NCBI RefSeq assembly: GCF_001894985.1
Contig: NZ_BCXG01000004.1
Span: forward strand, 248,001-312,000
DNA length: 64,000 nt
DNA from: Rhodococcus tukisamuensis NBRC 100609
GTDB taxonomy: Bacteria; Actinomycetota; Actinomycetes; Mycobacteriales; Mycobacteriaceae
Reading direction: 5' to 3'
Positions 1 through 8,903 of this stretch are shown here, one piece after another. The position numbers were made by a program, and so were the translations under genes. The notes below the pieces were generated by a model that worked only from the letters and a program-made list of their open reading frames with translations, searched no databases and was not told where the DNA came from. Position 1 is the stretch's first letter, and each line of letters begins with the position of its first letter.

Positions 1-600
1 ACCCCTTAAGTTTGAGGTCACGGGCAAGCTGGTTCGTCGGCTTGACGTCGAGTACGTCGTTGACCCTTCGCCGGATAAGCGAATGTGCCACGGGGTCAAC
101 CTCAAGCGTCCAGCCTTCCCCGCCGTCACGCTTCATTGCCGTGTACCCGAATGGCGGCTTGCCGCCTGCCCAACGTGCCCGTCCTCGAAGGGCACGCGGT
201 GATCCACGGGACCACTCCCGGATCGCCTCCAGCTCGCCCTCAGCGAGTCCAGCGATTACACCGGCCAGCATCCGACCGGGTCGATGGATTCCGAGCATGA
301 GACCAGCGTCTTGTCGTGCTCGCCGCACCACCCGAAGAGCTTTGAAAGTTGGATCGCGTTACGTCCGAGCCGGTCAAATTTCCGCGCGGCGAGGATGTCC
401 CACTCGTGCATTCGATCGTTCAGCCACGGCCCAGCTTCGGAGTGTCGAACTGATCCACCGCCCCGGAAACGTCTACGTCCTCAGCCCAGCCAACAGTGTG
501 ACCATTAGCAACGGCCCGCTGCTGGATAATCTCGCGCTGGCGCTCGATGGATATGAACTCAGCCGTCGCCGTCAAGGCCGAATCCTGCCAAGCACGCGAC
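1..600 (-). pseudogene. Serine recombinase (phage/ICE integrase type), frameshifted remnant
   Basis: Reading the minus strand from about position 600 towards 1 gives three collinear pieces of one large serine recombinase. The first contains SIERQREIIQQRAVANGHTV and DVDVSGAVDQFDTPKLGR, the second WDILAARKFDRLGRN and FGWCGEHDKTLVSC, the third AGVIAGLAEGELEAIRE and GGKPPFGYTAM. The pieces lie in different frames, with breaks near positions 452 and 295, so no intact protein can be made. The N-terminal beta strand that carries the catalytic serine is not recognisable. The 3' part runs off the left edge, so the zinc-ribbon and coiled-coil part cannot be assessed. It lies directly upstream of trmL, which is transcribed the other way. 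The likely origin is an integrated phage or conjugative element; no attachment site or other element gene is visible here. Confidence 0.8.
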
Positions 601-646
601 CGCTGCGCGAGGGCTGCTGCCGCGCCGGGGCAGGTACAGTCCCGTT

Positions 647-1111
647 GTGTTCCGACTGATGTTCCTCGAGCCCAAGATCCCGCCCAACACGGGCAACGCC
701 ATCCGGATGGTCGCCGGGACGGGCTGCGAGCTGCACCTGGTCGGGCCGCTCGGCTTCGACCTGTCCGAGCCGAAGCTGCGTCGCGCCGGCCTCGACTACC
801 ACGACCTCGCCTCGGTGACCGTGCACGAGAACCTCGACGCGGCCTGGACCGCGCTGGCGCCGGAGCGGGTGTTCGCGTTCACCGCGCACGCGGAGACCTC
901 GTTCGCGGACGTCGCCTACCTGCCCGGCGACGTGCTGCTCTTCGGTCCCGAGCCCACCGGGCTGCCGGAGGAGGTGCTGGCCGACCCGCACGTCACCACC
1001 CAGCTGCGGATCCCGATGATCCCGGGCCGGCGCTCGCTCAACCTGTCCAACGCGGCCGCGGTCGCGGTCTACGAGGCCTGGCGCCAGCACGGGTTCGCCG
1101 GCGGCGTCTGA
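647..1111 (+). CDS. trmL: tRNA (cytidine(34)-2'-O)-methyltransferase (TrmL-like SPOUT)
   Basis: The 154-residue product has the size and motifs of the single-domain SPOUT family that 2'-O-methylates the wobble base of tRNA-Leu isoacceptors using SAM. It begins with a FLEPKIPPNTGN motif. The knot region shows LFGPEPTGLPEE at about residue 106 and IPMIPGRRSLNLSNAAAVAVYE near the C-terminus; the glycine-rich loop and the final Asn of SLNLSNA form the cofactor knot in this family. The start taken is the GTG at 647; an in-frame ATG lies 12 bases downstream. There is no clear ribosome site, and the promoter must lie within the recombinase remnant. The gene is convergent with the LysR gene, with 42 bases between them. 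Confidence 0.88.
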   Translation: MFRLMFLEPKIPPNTGNAIRMVAGTGCELHLVGPLGFDLSEPKLRRAGLDYHDLASVTVHENLDAAWTALAPERVFAFTAHAETSFADVAYLPGDVLLFGPEPTGLPEEVLADPHVTTQLRIPMIPGRRSLNLSNAAAVAVYEAWRQHGFAGGV

Positions 1112-1153
1112 GACCCGGCCCGGCGTCCGGCACCGGTCGGTCCCGCACCTCGC

Positions 1154-2041
1154 TCACCCCGCCGCGATGTCGAGGAAGTCGCGGGCCGGGCCGCGCAGTT
1201 CGCGGCCGGCGGACCACACCGCGAGCAGTCGCCGGGGCAGTCGCAGCCCGTCGACCGCGACGGCGACCAGCCGCCCGTCGGTCAGGTCCGCGGCCACCGC
1301 CAGCGACGACACCACCGCGGGCGCGTTGCCCGCGACCACGGCTGCCTTGACGGCGGTGCACGAGGTCAGCTCGAGCAGCGGGTCCACGCAGTCGGGTATC
1401 GCCTGCTCCAGGGTCGTGCGGGTGCCGGACCCGAACTCGCGCTGGATCAGCGGGGTGCGGGCCAGCTCGGCCGGGGCGATCGGCCCGGACCGCGACCACG
1501 GGTGTCCCGGCGGCACGATCACCACGAGCTCGTCCCGGGCGACCTCCCGCGAGTCCAGCCCGACCGGCACCTCGGGACCCTCGACGAACCCGAGGTCGGC
1601 GTCCCCCGCGAGCACCTGCGTGGCGACGTCGGCGGAGTTCAGCAACCGCACCGAGGTGACCACCGTCGGGTTCTTGCGGCGCATGGTCACGGTCCAACCC
1701 GGCACCAGGTACTCGGCGATCGTCATGCTGGCCGCGACGGTCAGGTTCGCCTCGCGTTCGCCGCGCAGGGCCGAGATGCCCGACGCCAGGTGCTCGGCGG
1801 CGGTCAGGGTGCCGCTGGCCCACTCGAGCACCAGCCCACCCTCGTAGGTGGGGGTCACGCCGGTGGGCGCGCGGTCGAAGACCCTGATCCCGAGCTGACG
1901 TTCGGCGGAACGGACCCGCGCGCTGACCGCCTGCTGACTGAGCCCGTGCTCGCGACCGGCGGCGCCCATGCTGCCCAGCCGCGCGACGGACACCAGCACG
2001 TCGAGGGCGGCGAGTTCGGGTACTCGGGGCGAGAGCGGCAT
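1154..2041 (-). CDS. LysR-family transcriptional regulator
   Basis: The 295-residue protein has a winged helix-turn-helix at residues about 10-65 (VPELAALDVLVSVARLGSMG and HGLSQQAVSARVRSAERQLG), followed by a periplasmic-binding-protein-like effector domain typical of LysR regulators. The start chosen is the ATG at 2041, giving MPLSPRVPEL; longer in-frame readings would run into the divergent promoter and operator. The gene is divergent from a TDT-family transporter with 92 bases between the starts, and LysR/TDT pairs of this kind are common in actinobacteria. The likely role is effector-dependent control of the transporter and of itself through the palindrome at 2059-2077. The effector is unknown. 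Confidence 0.88.
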   Translation of the reverse strand: MPLSPRVPELAALDVLVSVARLGSMGAAGREHGLSQQAVSARVRSAERQLGIRVFDRAPTGVTPTYEGGLVLEWASGTLTAAEHLASGISALRGEREANLTVAASMTIAEYLVPGWTVTMRRKNPTVVTSVRLLNSADVATQVLAGDADLGFVEGPEVPVGLDSREVARDELVVIVPPGHPWSRSGPIAPAELARTPLIQREFGSGTRTTLEQAIPDCVDPLLELTSCTAVKAAVVAGNAPAVVSSLAVAADLTDGRLVAVAVDGLRLPRRLLAVWSAGRELRGPARDFLDIAAG

Positions 2042-2058
2042 CACACCAGGATAATCCG

Positions 2059-2077
2059 TCACAAGCAGAAATTGTGA
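2059..2077. promoter_or_regulatory. Palindromic operator between LysR gene and TDT transporter
   Basis: Perfect 6-bp inverted repeat TCACAA-N7-TTGTGA in the 92-base divergent spacer. Its position between a LysR regulator and its likely target makes it the best candidate binding site for that regulator. Binding is inferred only. Confidence 0.55.
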
Positions 2078-2133
2078 GCGCGCAACGACAAGGCCTCTAC
2101 CTGGCACGACGCGGACCAAGCAGGCTTGAGGCC

Positions 2134-3255
2134 ATGCTCACCACCGACGCCGCGGCCCCCGCCCGCCGCCCCGCGCCCCAGTCGGCGCCCGCGCTGGCCC
2201 GGCTCACCCCGAACTGGTTCGCCGTGGTGATGGGCACCGGGATCATCGCGGTGGGCGCGGCGGCGCTGCCGGTGGACCTGCCGGGTCGCCGGGTCGTCGC
2301 GCACGCGTTCTGGCTGCTCGCCGTCGCGGAGCTGACGGTGCTCACCGTCGCGTTCGCCACGCTGTGGCTGCGGCACCGCGAGCACGCCCTCGGCCACGCC
2401 CGCAATCCGGGCACCGCGCCGTTCTTCGGCGCCGTGTCGATGGGCATCCTCACCGTCGGCGCCGGCACCCTCGGGGCCGGGGCGGACCTGATCGGCGTTC
2501 GGCCGGCCGCGGCGATCGCGCTGGCCCTGTGGGTGGTCGGCACGGTCGTCGGCGTGACGGTGGCGGTGCTCATCCCGCCGCGCATGGTGGCGGGCACCCC
2601 GACGCCCGCCTGGCTGATGCCGGTGGTGCCGCCGATGGTCTCCGCCGCGACCGGGGCCGCGTTGATCGGGCACCTGCCGGCCGGGCAGGCGCGACTGGCC
2701 ATGCTGATCGCCTGCTACGCCCTGTTCTCGGCGACCCTGGTCGCCGCGGCCACGGTGATGGTGGCGGTGGTCGGCCACGCGCGTCGGCACGGACTGCCCG
2801 CGCTGCAGGCCATGCCGACCGTGTGGATCCCGTTGGGCGTGATCGGGCAGTCGGTGGCCGCGGCGAACCTGCTGGGCCGGGCCTCCGCCGAAGTGGTCGG
2901 CCCCGACACGGCCGCCGCACTGCACGCGTTCGGGGTCGGGTACGGCACGGTGGTCGGCGGCGCCGGGGTGCTCGCGTTCGGCTACGCCTGCCTGCTGACC
3001 GCCCGCGCCCTCGCCCGCGGCCTGCACTTCACCATGACCTGGTGGAGCTTCACGTTCCCGATCGGCACCTGCGCGGGCGGCGCGGGTGCGCTGGGGATCG
3101 CCACCGGTTCCGTTGCCGTCCAGTGGTTGTCGGTGACCCTGCTGGCCCTGCTGCTCGGCATCTGGGGCGTGGTGGCCGCGCACACCGCACGCGGGCTGTG
3201 GACCGGGACGCTGCTGGGAGCGCCCGGCAACGCCGCCGCTCCCGTCTCGCGCTAG
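2134..3255 (+). CDS. TDT-family transporter (TehA/Mae1/SLAC1-like)
   Basis: A 373-residue polytopic membrane protein with about ten hydrophobic helices. The first helix contains LTPNWFAVVMGTGIIAVGAA, which matches the start of the tellurite-resistance/dicarboxylate transporter (TDT) fold; a later helix contains TWWSFTFPIGTCAGG, also a family hallmark. Members export or conduct anions such as malate, sulfite, nitrate or chloride, or influence tellurite resistance. The substrate cannot be told from the sequence. The start is the ATG at 2134; the longer in-frame reading overlaps the operator. The stop codon overlaps the stop of the convergent Hsp70-like gene within one CTAG. Control by the adjacent LysR protein is likely. 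Confidence 0.85.
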   Translation: MLTTDAAAPARRPAPQSAPALARLTPNWFAVVMGTGIIAVGAAALPVDLPGRRVVAHAFWLLAVAELTVLTVAFATLWLRHREHALGHARNPGTAPFFGAVSMGILTVGAGTLGAGADLIGVRPAAAIALALWVVGTVVGVTVAVLIPPRMVAGTPTPAWLMPVVPPMVSAATGAALIGHLPAGQARLAMLIACYALFSATLVAAATVMVAVVGHARRHGLPALQAMPTVWIPLGVIGQSVAAANLLGRASAEVVGPDTAAALHAFGVGYGTVVGGAGVLAFGYACLLTARALARGLHFTMTWWSFTFPIGTCAGGAGALGIATGSVAVQWLSVTLLALLLGIWGVVAAHTARGLWTGTLLGAPGNAAAPVSR

Positions 3256-4370
3256 AGCAGCAGTACCGCGGCCCCGGCGAGCAGCAGCACCACGACCACC
3301 ACCGCCGCGAGGACGACGGGCAGCTTGCGCGAGGCGGACTTGCCGGGCTCGGCCTCGTCGACGTCCGCGGTCTCGTCGTCCGGCGCCGCCTCGACGGAGG
3401 CCACCGTCGCCGTCGCCACCGGCGGCTCGGCGCCCGCCTCCAGCCCCACCACCTTGCGGCCGGGGATCGCCGCGAACACCTCGGTGACGTCGTAGGACGG
3501 CGGCAGTCCGATCGGCCGCTTGGGTTGGACGGCGGGGCTGAAGCCCGCCGCCAGGACCGCGGCACCGAGCGCGGCCGCCTGCTCCGGTCCGGGGCCGACA
3601 ACGCAGCGCACGCCGAACTTCTGGGTGATCGAGTCGGCCAGGCCGCGCAGGGCGTCCGCGTCCCGGGCGACCAGGCCGTCACCGGTCACCACGACCGCGT
3701 CCAGGTTCGACGGCAGCCAGCCGAACGCGCCCAGCGCGCTGGAGAGCTGCGAGGTCGGCGACGAGCCGCTGCCGGCGGGGAACCGGAACGAGCGGCCGAC
3801 GACGCTGCCCGCACGCACCAGCGTGAGCGTGGCACCCCCGTCGTCGACGTGATAGGTGCCGACCAGCTGACCGGGCCGATCGGCGATCTCGGACGCGAAC
3901 CAGGCGCTGGTCGCCTCGGCGTCCGAGACCAGCGACACCTGCTGCAGGCCCGCATAGTCCAGCGCCTCACGCAGCTCGGAGACGATCTCGGCGTCCCAGC
4001 GCGACGGGTAGGCGGCCACCACGTCCGGGGTGCCGCCGGTGCGTCCCCCGGACGACGGCAGCGGCTCGCACTCGCGGAGCAGGCTGCGCAGCGCGCTGGC
4101 GACGACGTCCTCGGCCCGGTACCGGGTGCCGTCGCTGCCCGTGACGCCGTCCGGGTCGCCGACTCGCGCGAGGAACCCGGAGACGGTGCTGCTGTGCTCG
4201 GCGCCCTCCTCGAGCGGTTCCGCCCCACCGAGGACGGTGCCGCCGTCCGGGTACACGTAGAGCACGGTGTCGCGGGCGATGACCGCCGGGTCCGGGGTGC
4301 CCGCGTCGTTCGCCGCGACCACCGTCGTCGACACGATGCTGCCGACCCTGAGCCCAATTCCCACGGACAT
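3252..4370 (-). CDS. Hsp70/actin-like ATPase-fold protein with C-terminal membrane anchor, function unknown
   Basis: A 372-residue protein whose first part resembles the actin/Hsp70 nucleotide-binding fold: VGIGLRVGSIVSTTVVAAND (phosphate-1-like strand), VVAAYPSRWDAEIVSELREA with a following VSDAEATSAWF segment, and a second subdomain with YHVDDGGATLTLVR. The region after about residue 310 is acidic and low in complexity. The protein ends with one strongly hydrophobic segment (KLPVVLAAVVVVVLLLAGAA) and no residues after it, so it is probably tail-anchored with the ATPase-like domain in the cytoplasm. Hsp70-like proteins of this kind occur in mycolic-acid actinobacteria without assigned function. 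The start at 4370 (MSVGIG) was preferred on family resemblance; a GTG at 4436 would add 22 residues. Confidence 0.65.
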   Translation of the reverse strand: MSVGIGLRVGSIVSTTVVAANDAGTPDPAVIARDTVLYVYPDGGTVLGGAEPLEEGAEHSSTVSGFLARVGDPDGVTGSDGTRYRAEDVVASALRSLLRECEPLPSSGGRTGGTPDVVAAYPSRWDAEIVSELREALDYAGLQQVSLVSDAEATSAWFASEIADRPGQLVGTYHVDDGGATLTLVRAGSVVGRSFRFPAGSGSSPTSQLSSALGAFGWLPSNLDAVVVTGDGLVARDADALRGLADSITQKFGVRCVVGPGPEQAAALGAAVLAAGFSPAVQPKRPIGLPPSYDVTEVFAAIPGRKVVGLEAGAEPPVATATVASVEAAPDDETADVDEAEPGKSASRKLPVVLAAVVVVVLLLAGAAVLLL

Positions 4371-4483
4371 GCGATTTAACCCCGTTCGGTGACGACCAAA
4401 TAGCGACGACCGCAGCCGGTGGAGTCGATTCTCCACCGCGCCACGGAGTTACATACTGCTACCCGGCGTTCCGGGGCCGCGGG

Positions 4484-4873
4484 TCAGCCCGCAAGAGTGG
4501 CGATCGCGGAGCGCAACCGGGCGGTCGCGTCGTCGGCCACAGACCGCAGTTCCGGGTCACCGGACACCTGCACCATCAGCTCCGGATTCATCGCCTCCAC
4601 CACCACGTCGCCGCCGTCCTCGCGGACCACGACGTTGCAGGGCAGCAGCAGACCGATCTGGCGGTTGACGCCGACCGCGCGGTGCGCGAGCTGCGGGTTG
4701 CAGGCCCCGAGGATCAGGTAGCGGCCGATGTCCTCGCCGATCTTGGCCTGCAGCGTGGCCTGCATGTCGATCTCGGTGAGCACCCCGAAGCCCTGCTCAT
4801 GCAGCGCCTTACGGGTGCGCTCCACGGTGTCGTCGAAGGGTGCGGTCAGTCGGGTTCCGATGCCCAGTTCCAT
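4484..4873 (-). CDS. DUF302-domain protein
   Basis: A 129-residue cytoplasmic protein that is almost entirely a DUF302 domain: an N-terminal helix-strand with FDDTVERTRKALHEQGFGVL, then IDMQATLQAKIGEDIGRYLI, LGACNPQLAHRAV and GLLLPCNVVVRED. Both cysteines in GACNP and LPCNV are typical of the family and could bind a ligand or metal, but the biochemical role is not known. It is the last gene of the operon headed by a CsoR/CstR-type repressor. DUF302 proteins often occur near thiol, sulfur or metal stress genes, so a role in that response is a reasonable inference. There is no signal peptide. Confidence 0.8.
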   Translation of the reverse strand: MELGIGTRLTAPFDDTVERTRKALHEQGFGVLTEIDMQATLQAKIGEDIGRYLILGACNPQLAHRAVGVNRQIGLLLPCNVVVREDGGDVVVEAMNPELMVQVSGDPELRSVADDATARLRSAIATLAG

Positions 4874-4923
4874 GATGTCCGTCCTCGGGTCGATGTGGTC
4901 TGTTCAGTACGTGCGACGGCGGG

Positions 4924-5957
<1,034 letters not shown>

Positions 5958-5959
5958 TC

Positions 5960-6421
5960 ATGAGCGACCACGGACCCTCGGGCTTCGACCCCGAGAACCT
6001 CGACCGCCTGGCCAAGGAGGTGGGCGACGGACTTCGAGACGCCCTCGGGAAGTTCGGCGGCCTGCTCGGCGACGTCGGCTTCGACTTCGGCACGGCCTGG
6101 AGCAGCCACTCCGGCGACCGCACCGCCCGACGCGGGTGGCCGTCCCCTCGCCCGACCACCACCGGCGACGTCGGCGACGGGGTGTGGGCGATCTACACCG
6201 TCACCGCCGACGGCGCCGCGCGCGTCGACGAGGTCTACGCGACCGAACTCGACGCATTGCGGGCCAACAAGAACAACACCGACCCGCGGCGGCAGGTCCG
6301 CTTCCTGCCCTACGGGGTGACGGTCAGCGTCCTCGACGAGGACCGCGACACCGGAAACCAGGGCAGCGGGGACCAGGGCAGCGGGGACCGGTCCGACTCC
6401 CCCGACGCCGAGCCGACCTGA
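5960..6421 (+). CDS. Conserved hypothetical soluble protein
   Basis: A 153-residue protein with no signal peptide or membrane segment. The middle contains GDGVWAIYTVTADGAARVDEVYATELDALRANK (split over two strands and a helix), then RQVRFLPYGVTVSVLDED, a compact alpha/beta core seen in small actinobacterial proteins of unknown function. The N-terminal 60 residues are rich in Gly and charged residues, and the tail is a Gly/Ser/Asp-rich stretch with two GSGDQ units. The ribosome site GGAGAG sits 9 bases before the ATG. It is divergent from the CsoR/CstR-like operon and could share its operator. No function is assigned. Confidence 0.7.
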   Translation: MSDHGPSGFDPENLDRLAKEVGDGLRDALGKFGGLLGDVGFDFGTAWSSHSGDRTARRGWPSPRPTTTGDVGDGVWAIYTVTADGAARVDEVYATELDALRANKNNTDPRRQVRFLPYGVTVSVLDEDRDTGNQGSGDQGSGDRSDSPDAEPT

Positions 6422-6452
6422 CCCCGGCCACGGCGAGCCGCCGCGGCCGGGG
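6422..6452. terminator. Hairpin between convergent genes
   Basis: CCCCGGCC (6422-6429) pairs with GGCCGGGG (6445-6452), with partial GC pairing inside the loop. It lies just after the stop of the 5960 gene and just before the stop of the convergent RND gene, so it may serve both strands. No T-run follows. Confidence 0.55.
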
Positions 6453-6461
6453 TGGTCGCCG

Positions 6462-8642
6462 TCAGCCGTGCGTGAACGAGATCCTCGGCAGCACCCGGTC
6501 CAGCCAGCGCGGGGTCCACCATGCCGCCCGGCCGGTCAGCCGCAGCAGCGCCGGCAGCAGCACCAGTCGCACCAGGACCGCGTCGAGCAGCACCGCGACG
6601 CCCAGGATGACGCCCATCTCCTTGGGCGGCAGCGGCTCCGCGAGCGCGAAGCTGAAGAACACCCCGACCATGACCGCGGCCGCCGCGAAGATCACCCGGC
6701 CCGAGCGCGCCATGCCCTCGATCTGGGCGCCGCGGGCGTCGCCGGTGCGCTCGACGTGCTCCTTGACCGTCGAGAGCAGGAACACCGTGTAGTCCATCGC
6801 GATCGCGAATATCATCGCGAAGAAGAACACCGGGCCCCAGCCGTCCAGGAAGCCCTGCGGGTCGAAGCCGAGCAGCCCGGACAGGTGCCCGTCCTGGAAG
6901 ATCAGCGTCGCCACGCCGAACGCGGCGGCCGTCGAGAGCAGGCTCACCACCGTGCCCAGGAAGGCGATCACCGGCGCCCGCAGCGCAACGAGCAACAGCA
7001 CGAAGCCGAGCACCAGGATCACCGCCATCACGATCGGCAGGTAGTCGTTCAGGGCCTGCTGCAGGTCCAGGTTCTCCGCGGGGGCCCCGCCCACCACGGC
7101 GGAGTCGGGCAGGTCGGCGCGCAGCGCGTCCAGCGTGCCGGCCAACGCGGGATCCGACGGGTCGACGGTCGGGATCGCCTGCAGCAGCACCCGGTCGGTG
7201 CCGTCGGCGACGGAATCGAGACCCGCGGCTCCGCCCGAGGTGGGCATCGGCGGGGTGACCGCCGCGATGCCCTCGGTGGCCGACGCGATCCGCGCGGTCT
7301 CCTCGGCGTCGGCGGTCGACGCGACGATCTGCAGGGTCCCCGGCACGCCGTCACCCAGCCGCTCCTGGACCAGGGCGTAGCCCTGCCGCACCGGGGCGTC
7401 CTCCGGGACCACCTGGATGGACGGCATGGCGACCTTCATCCCGAGCACCGGCAGCGCCAGGAGGGCCAGCACCGCGAGCGCGCCGAGCGCCAGGGGCCAG
7501 GGCCGCCGGTCGACGACCTTGCCCCAGGCACCGAACCACGGCGAGTGCGCCTGCTGGCGTCTGGCGTACGGCAGTGCGGCGGCGTTGACCCTCTCGCCGA
7601 GCTTGCCGAGCACGGCGGGCAGCAGCGTCAGGGTCGCGGCGAGCACGAACACCACCGCCAGCATGATGCCGACGGCCATGGTCCGCACGGCGGGCGCCGG
7701 CACCAGCAGCACCGCGGACAGGCTCACCAGCACGGTCAGCCCGGACAGCAGCACGGCCTTGCCCGCGGTGTCCATGGTCTCGGCCACCGCCATCCGCCGG
7801 CTCGCCCCGCCCCGGAGTGCGTCCCGGAAGCGGACCACCAGGAACAGCGCGTAGTCGATGCCCAGCGCGAGGGCGAACATCATCGCGAAGTTCATGGCCC
7901 ACACCGAGATCGGGACGATCTCGTTGATCAGCACCAGGGCGCCGGCGGAGGCGACCAGGCCGGCCATGGTCAGCAGCAGCGGCAGGCCGGCGGCCACCAG
8001 CGAGCCGAAGGCCAGCACCATGATCGCCAGAGTGACCGGCCAGGAGATCATCTCGGCCTTGATCATCGCGTCGTGGTTGGCGGCATTGAAGTCGCTCCAC
8101 AGCGCCGACGCGCCGGTCGGATACACCTCGATGCCGTCGCCGGCAATCTCGGCCAGCGGGTCGGCGAGGTCGGTTGCGGCCCGGACCATCTCGTCCGGGT
8201 CGGCGGCCGCGCCGCCGAGCACGACGGCGGTGTGCCCGTCCGGGCTGATGCTGACACCCGGCTGCGGGGGCACCACCGCGGAGATGCGCGCATCGTCGGC
8301 GAGCACCCCGGTGACGGCGGCGATCGCGGCCGTCATCTCGGGCGAGTCCACGGCGGCCGTGTCCGAGTGCACCACCACCTGCAGCGCGGAGCTGCCGGCG
8401 CCGCCGAAGTGCTGCTCCGCGAGCTCGCGGACGGCGACGGACTCGGAGCCGTTGGCCTGCCAGCCGGCGCCGGCCAGCGAGGAGAACACCGACGGCGCGG
8501 CGGCGCCGAGCAGCACCACCACGGCGAGCCAGGCGGTGACCACCCAGCGGAAGTGGTCGGACATGGCCGCGCCGAGGCGGGCCAGCGGGCCGCCCACCGG
8601 CGGCGCGTGTTCGGGTGCCCCGACGGGGCTGGTGACGGACAT
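6462..8642 (-). CDS. MMPL/RND-family membrane transporter
   Basis: A 726-residue RND transporter: one N-terminal helix (VTAWLAVVVLLGAAAPSVF), a first extracytoplasmic porter domain, a bundle of five to six helices, a second porter domain and a second helix bundle. Paired Asp-Tyr residues of the proton relay are visible as LGIDYALFLVVRFRD in the first half and IAMDYTVFLLSTVKE in the second. MMPL proteins export lipids, siderophores or toxic compounds. The start chosen is the ATG at 8642, preceded by GAGG; upstream in-frame codons overlap regulatory sequence. Two perfect CsoR/CstR-type palindromes lie 103-153 bases upstream, which suggests control by a metal- or persulfide-responsive repressor. 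The substrate is unknown. Confidence 0.85.
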   Translation of the reverse strand: MSVTSPVGAPEHAPPVGGPLARLGAAMSDHFRWVVTAWLAVVVLLGAAAPSVFSSLAGAGWQANGSESVAVRELAEQHFGGAGSSALQVVVHSDTAAVDSPEMTAAIAAVTGVLADDARISAVVPPQPGVSISPDGHTAVVLGGAAADPDEMVRAATDLADPLAEIAGDGIEVYPTGASALWSDFNAANHDAMIKAEMISWPVTLAIMVLAFGSLVAAGLPLLLTMAGLVASAGALVLINEIVPISVWAMNFAMMFALALGIDYALFLVVRFRDALRGGASRRMAVAETMDTAGKAVLLSGLTVLVSLSAVLLVPAPAVRTMAVGIMLAVVFVLAATLTLLPAVLGKLGERVNAAALPYARRQQAHSPWFGAWGKVVDRRPWPLALGALAVLALLALPVLGMKVAMPSIQVVPEDAPVRQGYALVQERLGDGVPGTLQIVASTADAEETARIASATEGIAAVTPPMPTSGGAAGLDSVADGTDRVLLQAIPTVDPSDPALAGTLDALRADLPDSAVVGGAPAENLDLQQALNDYLPIVMAVILVLGFVLLLVALRAPVIAFLGTVVSLLSTAAAFGVATLIFQDGHLSGLLGFDPQGFLDGWGPVFFFAMIFAIAMDYTVFLLSTVKEHVERTGDARGAQIEGMARSGRVIFAAAAVMVGVFFSFALAEPLPPKEMGVILGVAVLLDAVLVRLVLLPALLRLTGRAAWWTPRWLDRVLPRISFTHG

Positions 8643-8744
8643 CGGTACCTCGCTTGCCTTGGAGACGATCGATCGAAAATACGGGTGGGGGTATATGGAG
8701 GCCACACATGCACCCCCCTACGAACCGGACCCCACGCCGGCCCA

Positions 8745-8762
8745 GATACCCCCTTGGGTATC
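8745..8762. promoter_or_regulatory. CsoR/CstR-type operator, distal copy
   Basis: GATACCC-CCTT-GGGTATC, a perfect 7-bp inverted repeat with a 4-base centre, upstream of the RND transporter start at 8642. It has the same TACCC-N4-GGGTA form as the site at 5863-5880. Confidence 0.65.
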
Positions 8763-8778
8763 GAGACGCTGGGCAACT

Positions 8779-8794
8779 ATACCCATGGGGGTAT
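8779..8794. promoter_or_regulatory. CsoR/CstR-type operator, second copy
   Basis: ATACCC-ATGG-GGGTAT, a perfect 6-bp inverted repeat with a 4-base centre, starting 34 bases after the start of the neighbouring copy. A third, weaker match (TACGGGTGGGGGTA, 8680-8693) lies closer to the transporter start. Confidence 0.65.
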
Positions 8795-8903
8795 CAACCC
8801 GCGGCTCGCGTGCACTGTTCCCCCGGCGACCGGAGTCCACGCCGGACGACCGGGCCGGGCGCGGCGACCAGCCCGTCGGGCCGTCAGCCGGCGCGCCGCC
8901 CGG

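Noticed and set aside
547..1350. Long reading frames overlapping trmL and the left edge in other frames
   Set aside because: They are Arg/Pro/Ala-rich out-of-frame readings of trmL and of the recombinase remnant, with no family resemblance.
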